NCBI RefSeq assembly: GCF_017654505.1
Contig: NC_054534.1
Span: 41,513,226-41,577,225 of the forward strand
DNA: 64,000 nucleotides
Origin: Polyodon spathula
Taxonomy: Eukaryota; Chordata; Actinopteri; Acipenseriformes; Polyodontidae
Direction: 5' to 3'
The translations under genes were made by a program, and so were the position numbers. The notes under the pieces are model-generated. The model had not been told where the DNA came from. It made no database searches and worked only from the letters and a program-made list of their open reading frames with translations. This document shows, piece by piece, positions 15,417 through 25,600 of this stretch. Numbering within the stretch: position 1 is the stretch's first letter; each line of letters opens with the position of its first letter.

Positions 15417-16428
15417 AACAGTGAGTGTCAAAAATTTATTTATTTAATTGAAAGGAATCATTTGGATTATGTCTTCAACACTTACTTTCATAAAACTGCA
15501 GTAAACACATGGGCTTTCTAGACTTAATTTGCTTTAAAACCAGCGTTTCCAAGAGCATTTACTGAGCATTTTAATATTAAGCTATTTAAAAGTATTTCTC
15601 TGAACTAGTTTCGTGCAGGAGTTCACACTGCCCAAAATTGAGTCAATCATGAATTCTTTCAAGTCCGTCCATCCCCACCATTACATAACCCTAACAGTCT
15701 TTAAAAGCAGAAAACGTACCTGTTTGTGCATCTCTATGTTCAGTCCATACGACATCTCGTAATACTGTGAAAGAAATTAAGACTGATGTAATGGTACCAA
15801 AAAAAAAAACAAGCATTCTAAAAAGTCGAAAAGATGCGTCTCTAAATAAAGTCAGAAAATGTTTTGCATGACAGCACATAACATCTATCAAATGGATCAC
15901 ATTAAATGTTAAATCTAAGACATTCGGCACAAAGCGCTATTGAAGTATAAGATTGCCACTGGCACCCTTGTACAAACAATGAGAAAGCGAAGGGCTCCTT
16001 TCTGCACTGCTCATCTTACAAAACACAGCACTGTACATAAAGCCTTCGATAATTTCTTATACTGTTCTCTCACCATGACGTAATGCCGCTGCATTTCAGT
16101 CTTCTCACTAGCCAATTTTTCACATTCCAGCTTCAAACTGTTTAAAATAAGAGAAAGATGACTTGAAGTTTACAGAGCTCCAGTATGTGTCACAAATAGT
16201 CTTCTCTGTGTTTATGTAAATTGAAAACACACATACTTAGGCCAGTGCACTAATTAAGGAATAACCATGTTTATTGTAAGAGCTTTCTACCTAAATCTAA
16301 TAAAGATCCACATTTGAGTTATGGCATGGTGTGCCATCTCTGCAATAAGATTATCCTGTTGACACAATGTCTCTGGATGACATAGTAATTTAAAACAAAT
16401 TGTTATATTGTGGTGAGGGATAACAGGC

Positions 16429-16468
<40 letters not shown>

Positions 16469-17623
16469 TAATAATAATAATTTGTTAAGCTCCTTCCTTT
16501 GACTGGTGGTTTCAATGTCGTGACTACTGTTGCACACAAGTCTTTCTTGTCACACAAAGAAACTGTTCTTTGAGTGGTTAGGTCAGAGCAGTATCTTTAT
16601 ATTTGTTTTTTTTGCTTGGACCCCACATTTAAAAAAAAAAAAAAAAAAAACATTTAAAATGTGTAGTGAGAAAGGCAATTCATGGGACAATTGAAATTAA
16701 AGGGAATTTTAAATATTCCAGCACAGGGTTATTCAATTATAAAAAGAAAAGAAAAGGAAACAAACACCGTTTCCTTGGGTAATAAATACAGCCACCCCAT
16801 CTGGTGATTGAAGTAGTAGTTTGTATTATTGTTGTATATCCGATTCCACAGTAAGCAGCAAAAGCAATATAATATACTTCTTTTAAAAAAAAAAAAAAAA
16901 AAGTAAAAAGTTTTTGTATATATGGAAAATTATAAAAAAAAAAAAAAAAAAAAAACACAACAATGACACTTGTATTATTAAAATAATAACTGGATATAGA
17001 GTTTACCTGTGGTACTGAGCCTGTAAAAACTGAAACTCTTCTTTAATCCTATCGCAGGACTCCGATATGGTGAATTTAAAGGGCTGGGCTGGTTGATGTG
17101 GAGCCTAGAATTAAAACGCAAAAATAGCTAAAACACCTAGGTGCATGGTAAATTGAAATCATTGCATTCAAGCAGAGTATGCTATTCTGCAAACCACTCT
17201 TTAAATGTAAACAATGGTATCTCCCAGTGCACATCCCAAGTAATGGTTACATGGTCTGTAAACCACAAACCATGGAGGGTCTACCACTTGTCTTATTCAA
17301 AGAAAAAATCCCTTTTCCAAGAAAATAAAAAATAGAAAGTTACCTACAATTGCACGAATATGGTTAGTTGTGTACTAGTCTAGCAATCTATGCGTTGGTT
17401 TGGATTCACATAAATCAACTATTGCAAAACATTTGCTGTAGAGTGCAGTGGCAAAGCAATAGACTTAATTCGCATCTTGAGTTCTGTGCGGGATGACAGA
17501 AATATGAAACTAGCAAGCGAGCAGTCAATTTCGCGTGGGTACCAGCATCAGAAGCTAGGATTTCTCCCTTATACTTACTGGGTGCCTAGCCTGGGGGTAC
17601 ATCTTGCTCAGGTCTCGAATCAT
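2725..17623 (-). CDS. tle4: tle4, transducin-like enhancer of split 4 (Groucho co-repressor), exons 1-5 of a longer gene
   Basis: Groucho/TLE proteins are nuclear co-repressors recruited by DNA-binding factors such as Hes, Runx, Pax and TCF/LEF. Five exons on the minus strand join in one open frame: 17623-17579, 17104-17007, 16137-16074, 15764-15720 and 2787-2725. They encode 105 residues of the N-terminal Q (tetramerisation) domain. The start [15 protein letters not shown] is the TLE4-type N-terminus; TLE1 begins differently. [11 protein letters not shown] in exon 2 and [13 protein letters not shown] in exon 5 also favour TLE4 over TLE1-3. All introns begin GT and end AG and phases agree. 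The rest of the gene (end of Q domain, GP, CcN, SP and WD40 regions) lies beyond position 1. Intron 4 is 12.9 kb and full of transposons. No lesion is seen, so the gene looks functional. Confidence 0.95.
3060..3215. repeat. possible short MITE or transposon end
   Basis: CAGTCAAACCTGTATGAAGA flanked by TATA resembles a terminal inverted repeat of a small Tc1/mariner or hAT-derived element. A weak partner (TACATACACTGTA) lies near 3200. No protein remains. Confidence 0.25.
3405..4672 (+). pseudogene. Tc1-like transposon, 5'-truncated and frameshifted
   Basis: A plus-strand Tc1-type transposase runs from about 3490 to 4460. It keeps [18 protein letters not shown], then [49 protein letters not shown] and [15 protein letters not shown]. 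The last two carry the second Asp and the Glu of a DD34E triad. The first catalytic region (SVLFMDE) is damaged by a deletion, and at least three frameshifts break the gene. The 3' inverted repeat ends TTTTTGTTCAG next to TATA at 4673, but the matching left repeat is gone. It lies in tle4 intron 4. Confidence 0.88.
4675..4857. repeat. microsatellites (CA)n and (GA)n
   Basis: An interrupted CA tract lies at about 4678-4716, directly after the Tc1-like 3' end. A nearly perfect GA tract of about 57 bases lies at 4801-4857. Confidence 0.95.
5000..5055. repeat. C41-T15 homopolymer pair
   Basis: Forty-one C residues are followed directly by fifteen T residues. Long C/G runs are error-prone in assembly, so the length is uncertain. 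Confidence 0.95.
7801..7867. repeat. microsatellite (TA)n
   Basis: About 33 uninterrupted TA units follow CACACAC. Confidence 0.97.
8866..8933. repeat. fold-back repeat (perfect 20-bp inverted arms)
   Basis: TAAGATTAACTGGTAAATGT (8866-8885) returns inverted at 8914-8933, with a 28-base spacer. Related arms occur at about 9450-9560 (ATTAACCAGTAAATGT and TTTGGTAAATGT). This points to a small MITE family with two damaged copies about 0.6 kb apart. Confidence 0.7.
9853..10352 (-). mobile_element. probable solo LTR, minus orientation
   Basis: The segment begins TGTGACAAGG and ends AGTGGCACA, the TG...CA form of an LTR. On the minus strand an AATAAA lies near the far end, followed by about 110 bases, and the TCCTG...CGCCTG context there resembles the LTR at 51851-52292. 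No convincing 5-bp target duplication is visible. No internal retroelement genes flank it. Confidence 0.5.
10459..10499. repeat. poly-A tract
   Basis: About 26 A residues, a short interruption, then A9. It may be the tail of an old retroposed sequence, but no body is recognisable. Confidence 0.8.
14250..14274. repeat. poly-A tract
   Basis: About 25 A residues followed by CACACAC inside tle4 intron 4. Confidence 0.9.
15127..15156. repeat. poly-T tract
   Basis: About 30 T residues inside tle4 intron 4. Confidence 0.9.
15314..15416. repeat. AT-rich microsatellite
   Basis: Imperfect ATATAT/TATAAT repeats ending in about 17 TA units, about 300 bases downstream of tle4 exon 4 in transcript terms. 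Confidence 0.9.
15720..15764 (-). CDS. tle4: tle4 coding exon 4
   Basis: Forty-five bases encoding [15 protein letters not shown] between a TTTCACAG acceptor and a GTACGT donor, phase 0 on both sides. This short exon is characteristic of the Groucho/TLE gene structure. Confidence 0.95.
16074..16137 (-). CDS. tle4: tle4 coding exon 3
   Basis: Sixty-four bases, acceptor AAACAG and donor GTGAGA. After completing the split serine codon it reads [20 protein letters not shown] then M. It continues the coiled Q domain and ends in phase 0. Confidence 0.95.
16429..16482. repeat. microsatellite (AAT)n
   Basis: AAT repeats with one interruption, in tle4 intron 2. Confidence 0.95.
16630..16956. repeat. 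cluster of three poly-A tracts in tle4 intron 2
   Basis: Runs of A lie at about 16630-16650, 16884-16901 and 16935-16955. On the minus (sense) strand these are T runs. The last is about 50 bases upstream of the intron boundary of exon 2. Confidence 0.9.
17007..17104 (-). CDS. tle4: tle4 coding exon 2
   Basis: Ninety-eight bases with acceptor TTCTAG and donor GTAAAC. It encodes [11 protein letters not shown] and then [19 protein letters not shown], followed by YH and two bases of a serine codon. This is the start of the Q domain helix used for tetramerisation. Confidence 0.95.
17579..17623 (-). CDS. tle4: tle4 coding exon 1
   Basis: Fifteen codons, [15 protein letters not shown], starting at the ATG at 17623-17621 and ending in phase 0 before a GTAAGT donor. 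I chose the first ATG because the seven-residue MIRDLSK leader is typical of TLE4. An in-frame second ATG (17602-17600) would give the shorter MYPQ start seen in other TLEs. Confidence 0.93.
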
Positions 17624-18720
17624 CAATATGGTATTTATTCCTTCCAGGATGTTGACAATATAACAACTTCTCAGTTATTCACATAAATTCGACAGCCCTC
17701 ATTAACACTCCCGTCTTCTCGGAAGCGTAATTTCTTCTAGCACAGTTTCATGCAAGAACGCTTTGTATCCGCTTATCCCTTCGCAAATAACGTTGCAACA
17801 TTCCAGGTGTTTTATCTGAAATACAACAGCAAGTATCTTCGCTTCCAATGTAAATTCGATAGGATTCTGTCAATATTTTAAGAACTACGAGCGTGTTTAT
17901 TATTAACCTTTTGTTACTGGCTCAAGGTCTGCCGACTACTAATCCGGGTTGTAATGATCGGAATTTCACATTCGTATAAAAAAGCATCCCATCTCCCTTC
18001 CAAAGATTTCCTTTCACCTTTATGATTTTTTTCTTCCTTTCGATTCACTTTTAGTTTTTACTATTGTTTTTGTAATTGTTCTGTTCATTTACTAAGCTCA
18101 ATATTTTATTATTTTTGTGTTTTACTTATTTCTTTCCTTATTTGCACATTTCCTAACACAATCCAGACCCATCGCCGTGAGAAGAAACGTCTGCAAAGTG
18201 CTCCCTGTACAGCGCTAACAACAAGCCTTCTGTAGTGACTTCTTTGACCAAATTTAGCAGAAGCAAGTCATTAAAATTCTGATATACACTCACAGCAACC
18301 CGCAGGGGTGACTGTAGCCTTCCGGGTAATGTAGTCGCACCGAGTCATTCGGTCTTAGATTTTCAACGTGAAACCCTCTCCCTAATAACTACAATTTCCT
18401 GAAGTCTCTGCGTACAGTCCCGAGGCGAGCAGCAAGCTAAGAGGTGTAGCTGGCATTAAAGATAACCAATCAGATTAGACCATATTTGAAACCTTGTCCG
18501 TGTTTTTATGTCGATCATTGCAGTAAAAGCCAATCGTAGAAGTGAGGCGGAGTTTGAGGTCTGAGCCCCACGTGGAGTAATGACGTTTTCTCAAAAAGTG
18601 TCCAATAGTTAGCACCGTGTCACGCTCCGCCCAGAGCAGAACGCCCCTGTTTGCTGACGCTCTCTCAGCGATCTAGTAACATGTGTTCAGCTGTCAATCA
18701 AAGTAACGTGGTGGTTATTT
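17624..18720 (-). promoter_or_regulatory. tle4: tle4 5' UTR and probable promoter region
   Basis: Upstream of the tle4 start the sequence becomes less AT-rich. Between 18440 and 18620 it holds promoter-type motifs: ACCAATCAG near 18470, GCCAATCG near 18530, CCAATAG near 18600, CACGTG near 18570 and TGACGT near 18580. Three CCAAT-type boxes within 150 bases suggest a TATA-less promoter. The transcription start cannot be fixed from sequence, and a further 5' non-coding exon is possible. Confidence 0.45.
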
Positions 18721-19698
18721 CTCTTGCTGGCAGTGAAAACGACAAGTGGAATTTCTCCCATTTTGTTTCGTCTGTCCTTTGCCGACATCTAATACCATTT
18801 GGAATTCTGGTTAATTAGTTGTTGAATGTCCTCTTAAAGAGACAACATCCTCTTTTTTGTGGTGCCTCGGCTCTACTACTTGGTAAAATTCACTAATGTG
18901 TCCTGTCCACGTATCTGCAGCGGTGTTGCTCAAGGTACCATTGTTTCAGTAATTAATACATAAACGAAAGAAAATGAAACCTCGACAATAAGTGGCTTTA
19001 ACGATACGGGCGGTGGACATGTGTTACGATTCACGGGGCAGTAAAACATACATACTCTGCCTAAGACTTACCTAGATTCAGGTTTCTGTTGTGGTAATGA
19101 TGGTACTGTAATTTACAATAAAACCAACCTGCCATATATTTACATGAGCTGTGCAGTGTATTTAGTTAATGAAGGGGTTGGCAAATGATGCCCCATTGTC
19201 ACCCTTTTGCTGTGTTCTTAAAAAAAAAAAAAAAACAGTGCATTTGGTGTTTCACTCAGGCATGGTGCTGGCCTTTCCCAAGGAGTCAGTCAATTGAGAT
19301 TGAGATGTGATATAGGGGCCAAATTACCATTTGAGTCTAAAATGAGCCCAACAAACACATTTTTCTGGGAGGCCAGTGAATGATCCCACTGCAGCACTGA
19401 GCCCTGTATCATCTGAATTTTCTGCCCAGTAGATTAATAGGACTGTGTTGTGCCCCCCTTGAGGGAGGCACAGCTGGTTTGTGGCTTCAGACCCCCATTC
19501 TCATTCACTGCCAAACCTGAGAAACTGAAATCATTTGTTGGTTTTACCCCTCCCTCTTCCTCTGCCTTCACTACAAATGGCTGCCTTCCACCACTGGGAC
19601 AAGGGGAGGGGTCATGGAACATTACACTGGCCTTACTAGTTGTTTATTAAATTCATGACAATGCACCAAGATGAATTAAAAGGAAAATAAAAAAATTA

Positions 19699-19702
<4 letters not shown>

Positions 19703-19731
<29 letters not shown>
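19703..19731. repeat. poly-T tract
   Basis: About 28 T residues. Confidence 0.9.
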
Positions 19732-19735
<4 letters not shown>

Positions 19736-20605
19736 AAAAATACAGTTTAGCAAATTCTACTCGCTCCCCGGAGAATTAAAATGTATAATTTGTATAAAGT
19801 TAAATATTTATAGGTTTGTCTACATTATTTTCTTGGCCCATTTGAACAGTGACATTGTCAGCAATTGAGATGCAGCAAATGCATATTAAATTCAGTCCAG
19901 AAAGTGGCCCTCAAGCAAAATGTTGCTAGCCTGAGCTTTTTATCCTCAGGCACCTCCTTCCTGCTAGTCTAGTGTCATTACAAAGCTGACATTTTTTAAT
20001 AGGCGCACTGACACTGCTATTACACCTGTTGCTGCTTCTACTGTGACTACAGTTCTGGCTGGTGATCTGTAGTGAATTCTATAAAGAATACATGACCACC
20101 AAAGAAGTTAATTAAATCATTTTGTGTATCATAGCTGTTCAACAATTGGGCAAACTTATGCTACTAACATATACAAAATATCAGCATATTAATTACGTTT
20201 AAGTCGAAAGAAGGTTCCAAATACTGGAAACACCTGCTCCAGAACATTCTCTCCTACCACACATACACCTTACCTTTATTATGAAAACAAGCCATGCATC
20301 CTCCTGGAATCAGTGCTACTTACATTTGTATGGATGGACTTGTATTCTTTGTATAATTGTAACAGGGTCAATAATGCCCCTGTTATCTTTCACATATTTA
20401 TTTGTTTTATTTATATAAAATTTTATTTTTTGCACATCTTATTTATTATTGACTAACACTTTGTAATTGATTTATCACTTTTTAGTAGCTTCTCCACTCA
20501 GTTCACGTGTTATGCCTTACTGGGTTCCGACTAATTGAATTATTGATAGTTTTATGCACCTGAATATAGCCTACATCTCTTGGAAACTGGATGGCTATCC
20601 TGTTC

Positions 20606-20639
20606 TTTCTTTCTTTCTTTCTTTCTTTCTGTCTGTCTT

Positions 20640-20697
<58 letters not shown>

Positions 20698-20698
20698 C
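20606..20698. repeat. compound microsatellite (TTTC)n-(TCTG)n
   Basis: A TTTC tract of about 6 units passes into about 15 TCTG units. It is open in several frames, which explains spurious Ser/Leu/Val-rich and Arg/Thr/Asp-rich reading frames. Confidence 0.97.
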
Positions 20699-21817
20699 GT
20701 TCATCCTTAGTTGTGGTTTTGTTTGTGCAGGAGTAGGAACACAATTTTAGTTTGGAACGGAGTGTAACAGAGGGAAGTGAAACAACCCTATACATGGACT
20801 TTCCTGATGATGAGTATTTGTCGGGCGTACAGCATGCAAGTTCGAACTATGAGCGTAACTGAATTGAGAGTTTTTAGCCTGTCGGTAGCTGATCGGAACC
20901 TATGGCATGGAAAGTAAGAGATTGTTATACAAATTTTTCTCTCAGATGTTCCCTCCCCTGCAGAGACAACGTATGTTTTTACAATGGTCAGTGTTTGTAT
21001 TATTATCCTCTATTTAATGCCTGGTTAGTGAACCGTACCCTTACTACATGCACTAACCACTTTCTAAAGAGCAATAGTGTAGTCTGCAGTTTGGTGATTT
21101 AAAATTACTACTGTGTTTTCATAAATTATTATATCATTTAATAATTATGATGATCTGTTAATGGAAACTCTGTTACTGATCACTTGGAAATTTAACAATG
21201 TGTTGTACCTCCTTTTAACTGTGCTGTCAAATAAAAACATTCTCACTGATTTTATATGCATCTATTGTCTGTGTTTTTTTGGTGACACTGTTCTCAGTAT
21301 TTTAGCTCTGTATCTGAGTAAAAAGAACCTGATCACTTATCTAATATTGTTCTGTGCTTATCGCACTGATCTGGCGTAGTTGGACTATATATTAAAAACA
21401 ACCCCTCTGTTTGTAGCTCCTCTGAGTGAGCAGGTGCTACATAATAACCACCCTGTATATTAATTTAATGTTAATAATGGTCACTGGTATGCTAACTGCA
21501 GTAAATCACTTCTGTGTTGATAAGGTAAATAGTTATCTCATTATAAAATACAAATGATAACATTGTTACCTAGATGTCTGGAAATACAATGGGAAAAGAT
21601 GGATGTTTATCTAAGATCTTTGGAGCACACAGCAGGCCAGCTGAGACCAAAAGCTATTATCCAATGTGAGAAGTCAGAGGTCAGTGTATACTTTGTTGCA
21701 CAGTACATTTTCATTTAACAGAGAAGCCCCTTTACCAGACATAAAACTGGTCACTAGTTTCAAAATGCAGTGTGTGGAAAAACTGGACTGAGATGAAGGC
21801 CCCTAAGGTCATGTTAA

Positions 21818-21990
21818 AGTTGCAGTCAAAAGTTTACATACCCTAATGGATATTTATAATTTCTAGAAATTTCTCAAAAACAAATAATTAAAGGAAAAAT
21901 CTTTTGTAGCAAAAGTTTTGCTTTTGTGGATGAAAGTTACAAGAAATATATGTTTTCTATTATTTATTTCAGGAATGTTTTTGCAAAAAT
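21818..21990 (+). mobile_element. Tc1-like terminal fragment
   Basis: GCAGTCAAAAGTTTACATAC matches the end type of SB/Tc1-like fish transposons (a CAGTTGAAGTC...GTTTACATAC pattern). The following 150 bases are AT-rich. No transposase and no matching right end were found, so it is a fragment or a MITE. Confidence 0.5.
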
Positions 21991-22662
21991 GCTAATTCAG
22001 AACTTTACACTACAACTGTATTAAATGGCTTAAAGTCCACATCTTTTTTCCTGTGTTGTCCTTAGTTTATACATTATATAAGAGCATACATTAAGTCACT
22101 TGGCTAGTGTATAGCCACATATGCAGTGGATTATCTAACAGTGCAGTATACAGTGCAATTTGTTTTTATTCTGTCACATTGTGTTTCCCTTGTTCTATGC
22201 CAGTACCCTACGTAAGCTAGATAAGCCACAACATCTGTGGTGATGTCATGCCAGCCCTTTAAATACAAAAAACCTCTGGAATTAGAATAAGGTTGAACTG
22301 TACAGTATGTTGTGGACATTTATGCTCAGTTAACATCATTCATAGCTGCCTCAAGTCTGAAGGGTTTTAGGTTGAAATCCTGGGATGTAAAATGGCATTC
22401 CTGTCTGCTCTGCAAGCTTGCACAACATCCCATAGTACTTGTGGGATTATAAAAGAGCAGAGGTAATTACCCCATGGCATGACTATAAACACCTGTCTAT
22501 TGTGTCTCACAATTTCAGTTCTCGAATCTGCTCCAACATTTTCCATATAAGTCCATAACCAAAAGTTGAACCTTTTTTCACGTAAAAATCATCATGTTGA
22601 GTCATAAAAGATGTAAACCATTCAACCAGATATAAGAAATTAGCATTCACGAAGAAAAAAAA

Positions 22663-22692
22663 AAGGTCATGCAGTATCATTTGCATGACCTT
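22663..22692. other. 11-bp perfect hairpin with an octamer motif
   Basis: AAGGTCATGCA pairs with TGCATGACCTT across an 8-base loop. The right side contains ATTTGCAT, the POU/octamer motif. Function is unknown and chance is possible. Confidence 0.4.
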
Positions 22693-25600
22693 GAGACAGA
22701 AATAGGTATACTTTGTGTAAATAAAACTTCATGCTGCTTTGAACTGCTAAAAATGCATATCAAACAGCCAATCAGAGTGTAACGATAACAACGTCTGAGA
22801 AACTGTATCCTTTAACAACAGCCAGCGACTTCCTGCAATCAAAACAATGTTAGCATGGGGCTTGTTCAAATAAAGTTTACTGGACTGAAGCCAAACAAAG
22901 AGAAAAGTAATTGATAATGTGGTTTCCAGAACCCTCACATCTATCAAATATGTCACTCCATAATATTTTATTTGCTTTTTGAAGAAAGATCTTTAAAATT
23001 CATTGTGTGCACTTAGGAAAAATGCTTCCTTTTTCATTTCATTGTTTATTTACTCTGACTGGATCACAGCTTATTGTAACAGCCTTCCTTCTGCAACTTG
23101 GACCATATTGTATCACTATAGTTGCAGGGTTCAATTAAATTCCATTACTTAGAAATATGATGAGCTAATTAGAAAAGGCCAATACTCTTCCTGTGAGCAA
23201 AAAAGGGATTGGACACTAGACATGAAAGTGAAATGACGGCTTGTATATTATATTTTGTACTAAGTATGTGTTGATGGGAAGCAGTACCTCCAAAAAATTC
23301 CCATGGCTGATTTGTTATTGCATTGCATTTTATAATTTAGATATATACTGTACACATGTATTTTTTATGTTGCGTGATTTTGTTTTCTTGCCTCAAACCT
23401 CAACATAACTGTTAAATGAATAAAACAGTCACCTGCTCTTACTTGCCTGTGAACCCTAATAATACAAGTAAGTGACAGGGGGATAGGACCCGTCTTAATT
23501 AGATGCAAATGTTTCCCTTTGGTGATTCGTTAATTTGTGTACTTTGTCTGGATAAGAATAACAATAAGACGAATACATTAGTACTAGCCACATTGTATTA
23601 CTGTGCAGATAACACTACATTTATCATTAGAAGGTTACAGATCTCAACATGACAGTTGAATGCACTTTGCTATAGTGCATTGACCCCAAATGTCTAATGC
23701 TTGGGAGTTTTCATCCTGACATTTCTGGCAGAAAAAAACAATACAGGATATGACACTATAGGGCTGATGTAGTGAGTCTGAAACCTCAATGAAGGGGCTT
23801 ACAGCTTTTCCTGCATAAAAACGGGGCTGGAATGAGGGGTCTTCCACATTGTAGCCAGTTCACCTATTGCTGGGTGAAAGGAAGGCTGCAGCCACCCAGG
23901 CCTGCCTCTACCAATCAGAGCTGCTTCAGAGTATAGGTCATCTCAAGATGTAATCGCTAGCTAACAAATACAAAATAGATCGGGCTTGTCATGAAGAATA
24001 CATTCTCCTTATGAACACAGTTCTTATTATAGTATGTAAACAGCATTTCTGGTTCAGCGACTGTCACAAACATGATCTTTAGGTCAAGAGAAAGCTAATT
24101 TCCCTCATCACGTCTAGACATCCAGTACTGTTGCTAGCTAGCCTCATAAATGTCTGTCAGTTCATGTGCTATAAACAATACCCTCTGCTGGCTAGCAGAG
24201 GAAGGGCATTTTTGCTGCAATTAAACATTTACAGTCGAGAGATGGACCATTAATATTGTGTGTGCTACCTCTTGAAAACTTGCTATTGACAATAATAATA
24301 GTCAAATTTAAAGGCATTATGTGAAAAGAGTGATAACCAGTTAGTCTTCATTCATTTAGTTGCATCCTACTTTCATTATTATTAAAAGTCTTGCAAGAGT
24401 GCCTGGGAAGGATACAACTAGCTTACAGATACACTTACCACCATACTGGTACAAAGCTTAAACCCAAGCTCACCACTTATACACAATATACACAAACACT
24501 GGGAGAAAAAAAAAATAGAAATACCTGCAATATGTAGCATACACTTTTGTGAAAATAGTCTTCCCCCACACAACTGAATATTTTGTCCAATTGATGCCAT
24601 TGTTGTTACAATAAAAGCAATAATAAGATATGACAGATATTTCATATTAAAGATGTTTTTTTTTTACTTTTTGTCCAACCCTTTATCTATGTATATATGC
24701 TTCTACGTATGTATGCAAGCATTTATGTATGTATGTATGTGCATACCTTCTAACATTATTACATACAGAAACCCTTTTCATGTATTAGTATGTGTAAATA
24801 GAGGCGTGCCGTAGTTCTAGAAGCTCAGCTCAGCTCGCTATGCTAATCCTATTGGTTCCTCAACCTATATAGTCCAGGCTCACCTCCCACTGCTTGTTCT
24901 GCAAGCTTTTCTCCTCCACCGCCTCCTTTGCAACTGTATCTCCCTTCTGGGGGTCAAAGGTCCTCCACCACCCGGCTTTGCTGACCTCTGATCGACATCG
25001 GAGGTCGCACCTCAAACGAGGGTGGCTCCTATCGGTCCAGAAGGGGAGATCCTCATCCTACACCACACTTTACATCTTACAGTGCTGAGCTTCGATCTTT
25101 GAATAAATATAATTTATATAATTTATAATAAAATGATGCTTCCCCTGAATTAAATTAATACAAATTTAAAAACATGTGGTAAATTAACAATAAAAATAAA
25201 ACCTTTGAACAAATACTGAGTGCAAGGAATAGTAGGAGGCAGTGGATGCAATATGAATACAGTATGTGTGTTAGCTTGTGCCCTGAACGCCAATCACTTA
25301 CTATTCTAACCCTCTTCCAGTGTTCTGTTAGTCATTGTGCTTGAGTTTGCTCCAGCTGTGAATGAACGGGCCTTCTGCTGCCGCAATTACCTTTTAAAAG
25401 TATTCTACATATTAATGCCAAATTGCAATGCTGTTATTGCTTTAGTACGCCAAAGAGAATTGTGAAATGCATTTATAACAAGTGGTTCCTACATTACCTG
25501 TTGTAAAATATTTATAGAATACCAGACACTACTAATTTTGTTAGTTACTTTCAATTAAAAAATAATTTGTAGTTACAGATCTGAAGCCAACTACATTCAG

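Larger units (their letters stand above)
2788..15719 (-). other. tle4: tle4 intron 4 (12.9 kb)
   Basis: Between tle4 exons 5 and 4. Apart from the mobile elements and simple repeats listed separately, I see no exon. The stretches 5060-7790, 10500-14240 and 14300-15120 hold no gene, mobile element or RNA that I recognise. Such introns of developmental regulators often hold conserved enhancers, which cannot be judged without alignment. Confidence 0.7.

Noticed and set aside
19434..19650. Overlapping frames of about 65 codons on both strands
   Set aside because: Both are short, have no homologous motif and no flanking splice sites. GC-richer sequence alone explains them.
20554..20795. Ser/Leu/Val-rich and Arg/Thr/Asp-rich frames
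   Set aside because: They are translations of the TTTC/TCTG microsatellite on the two strands.
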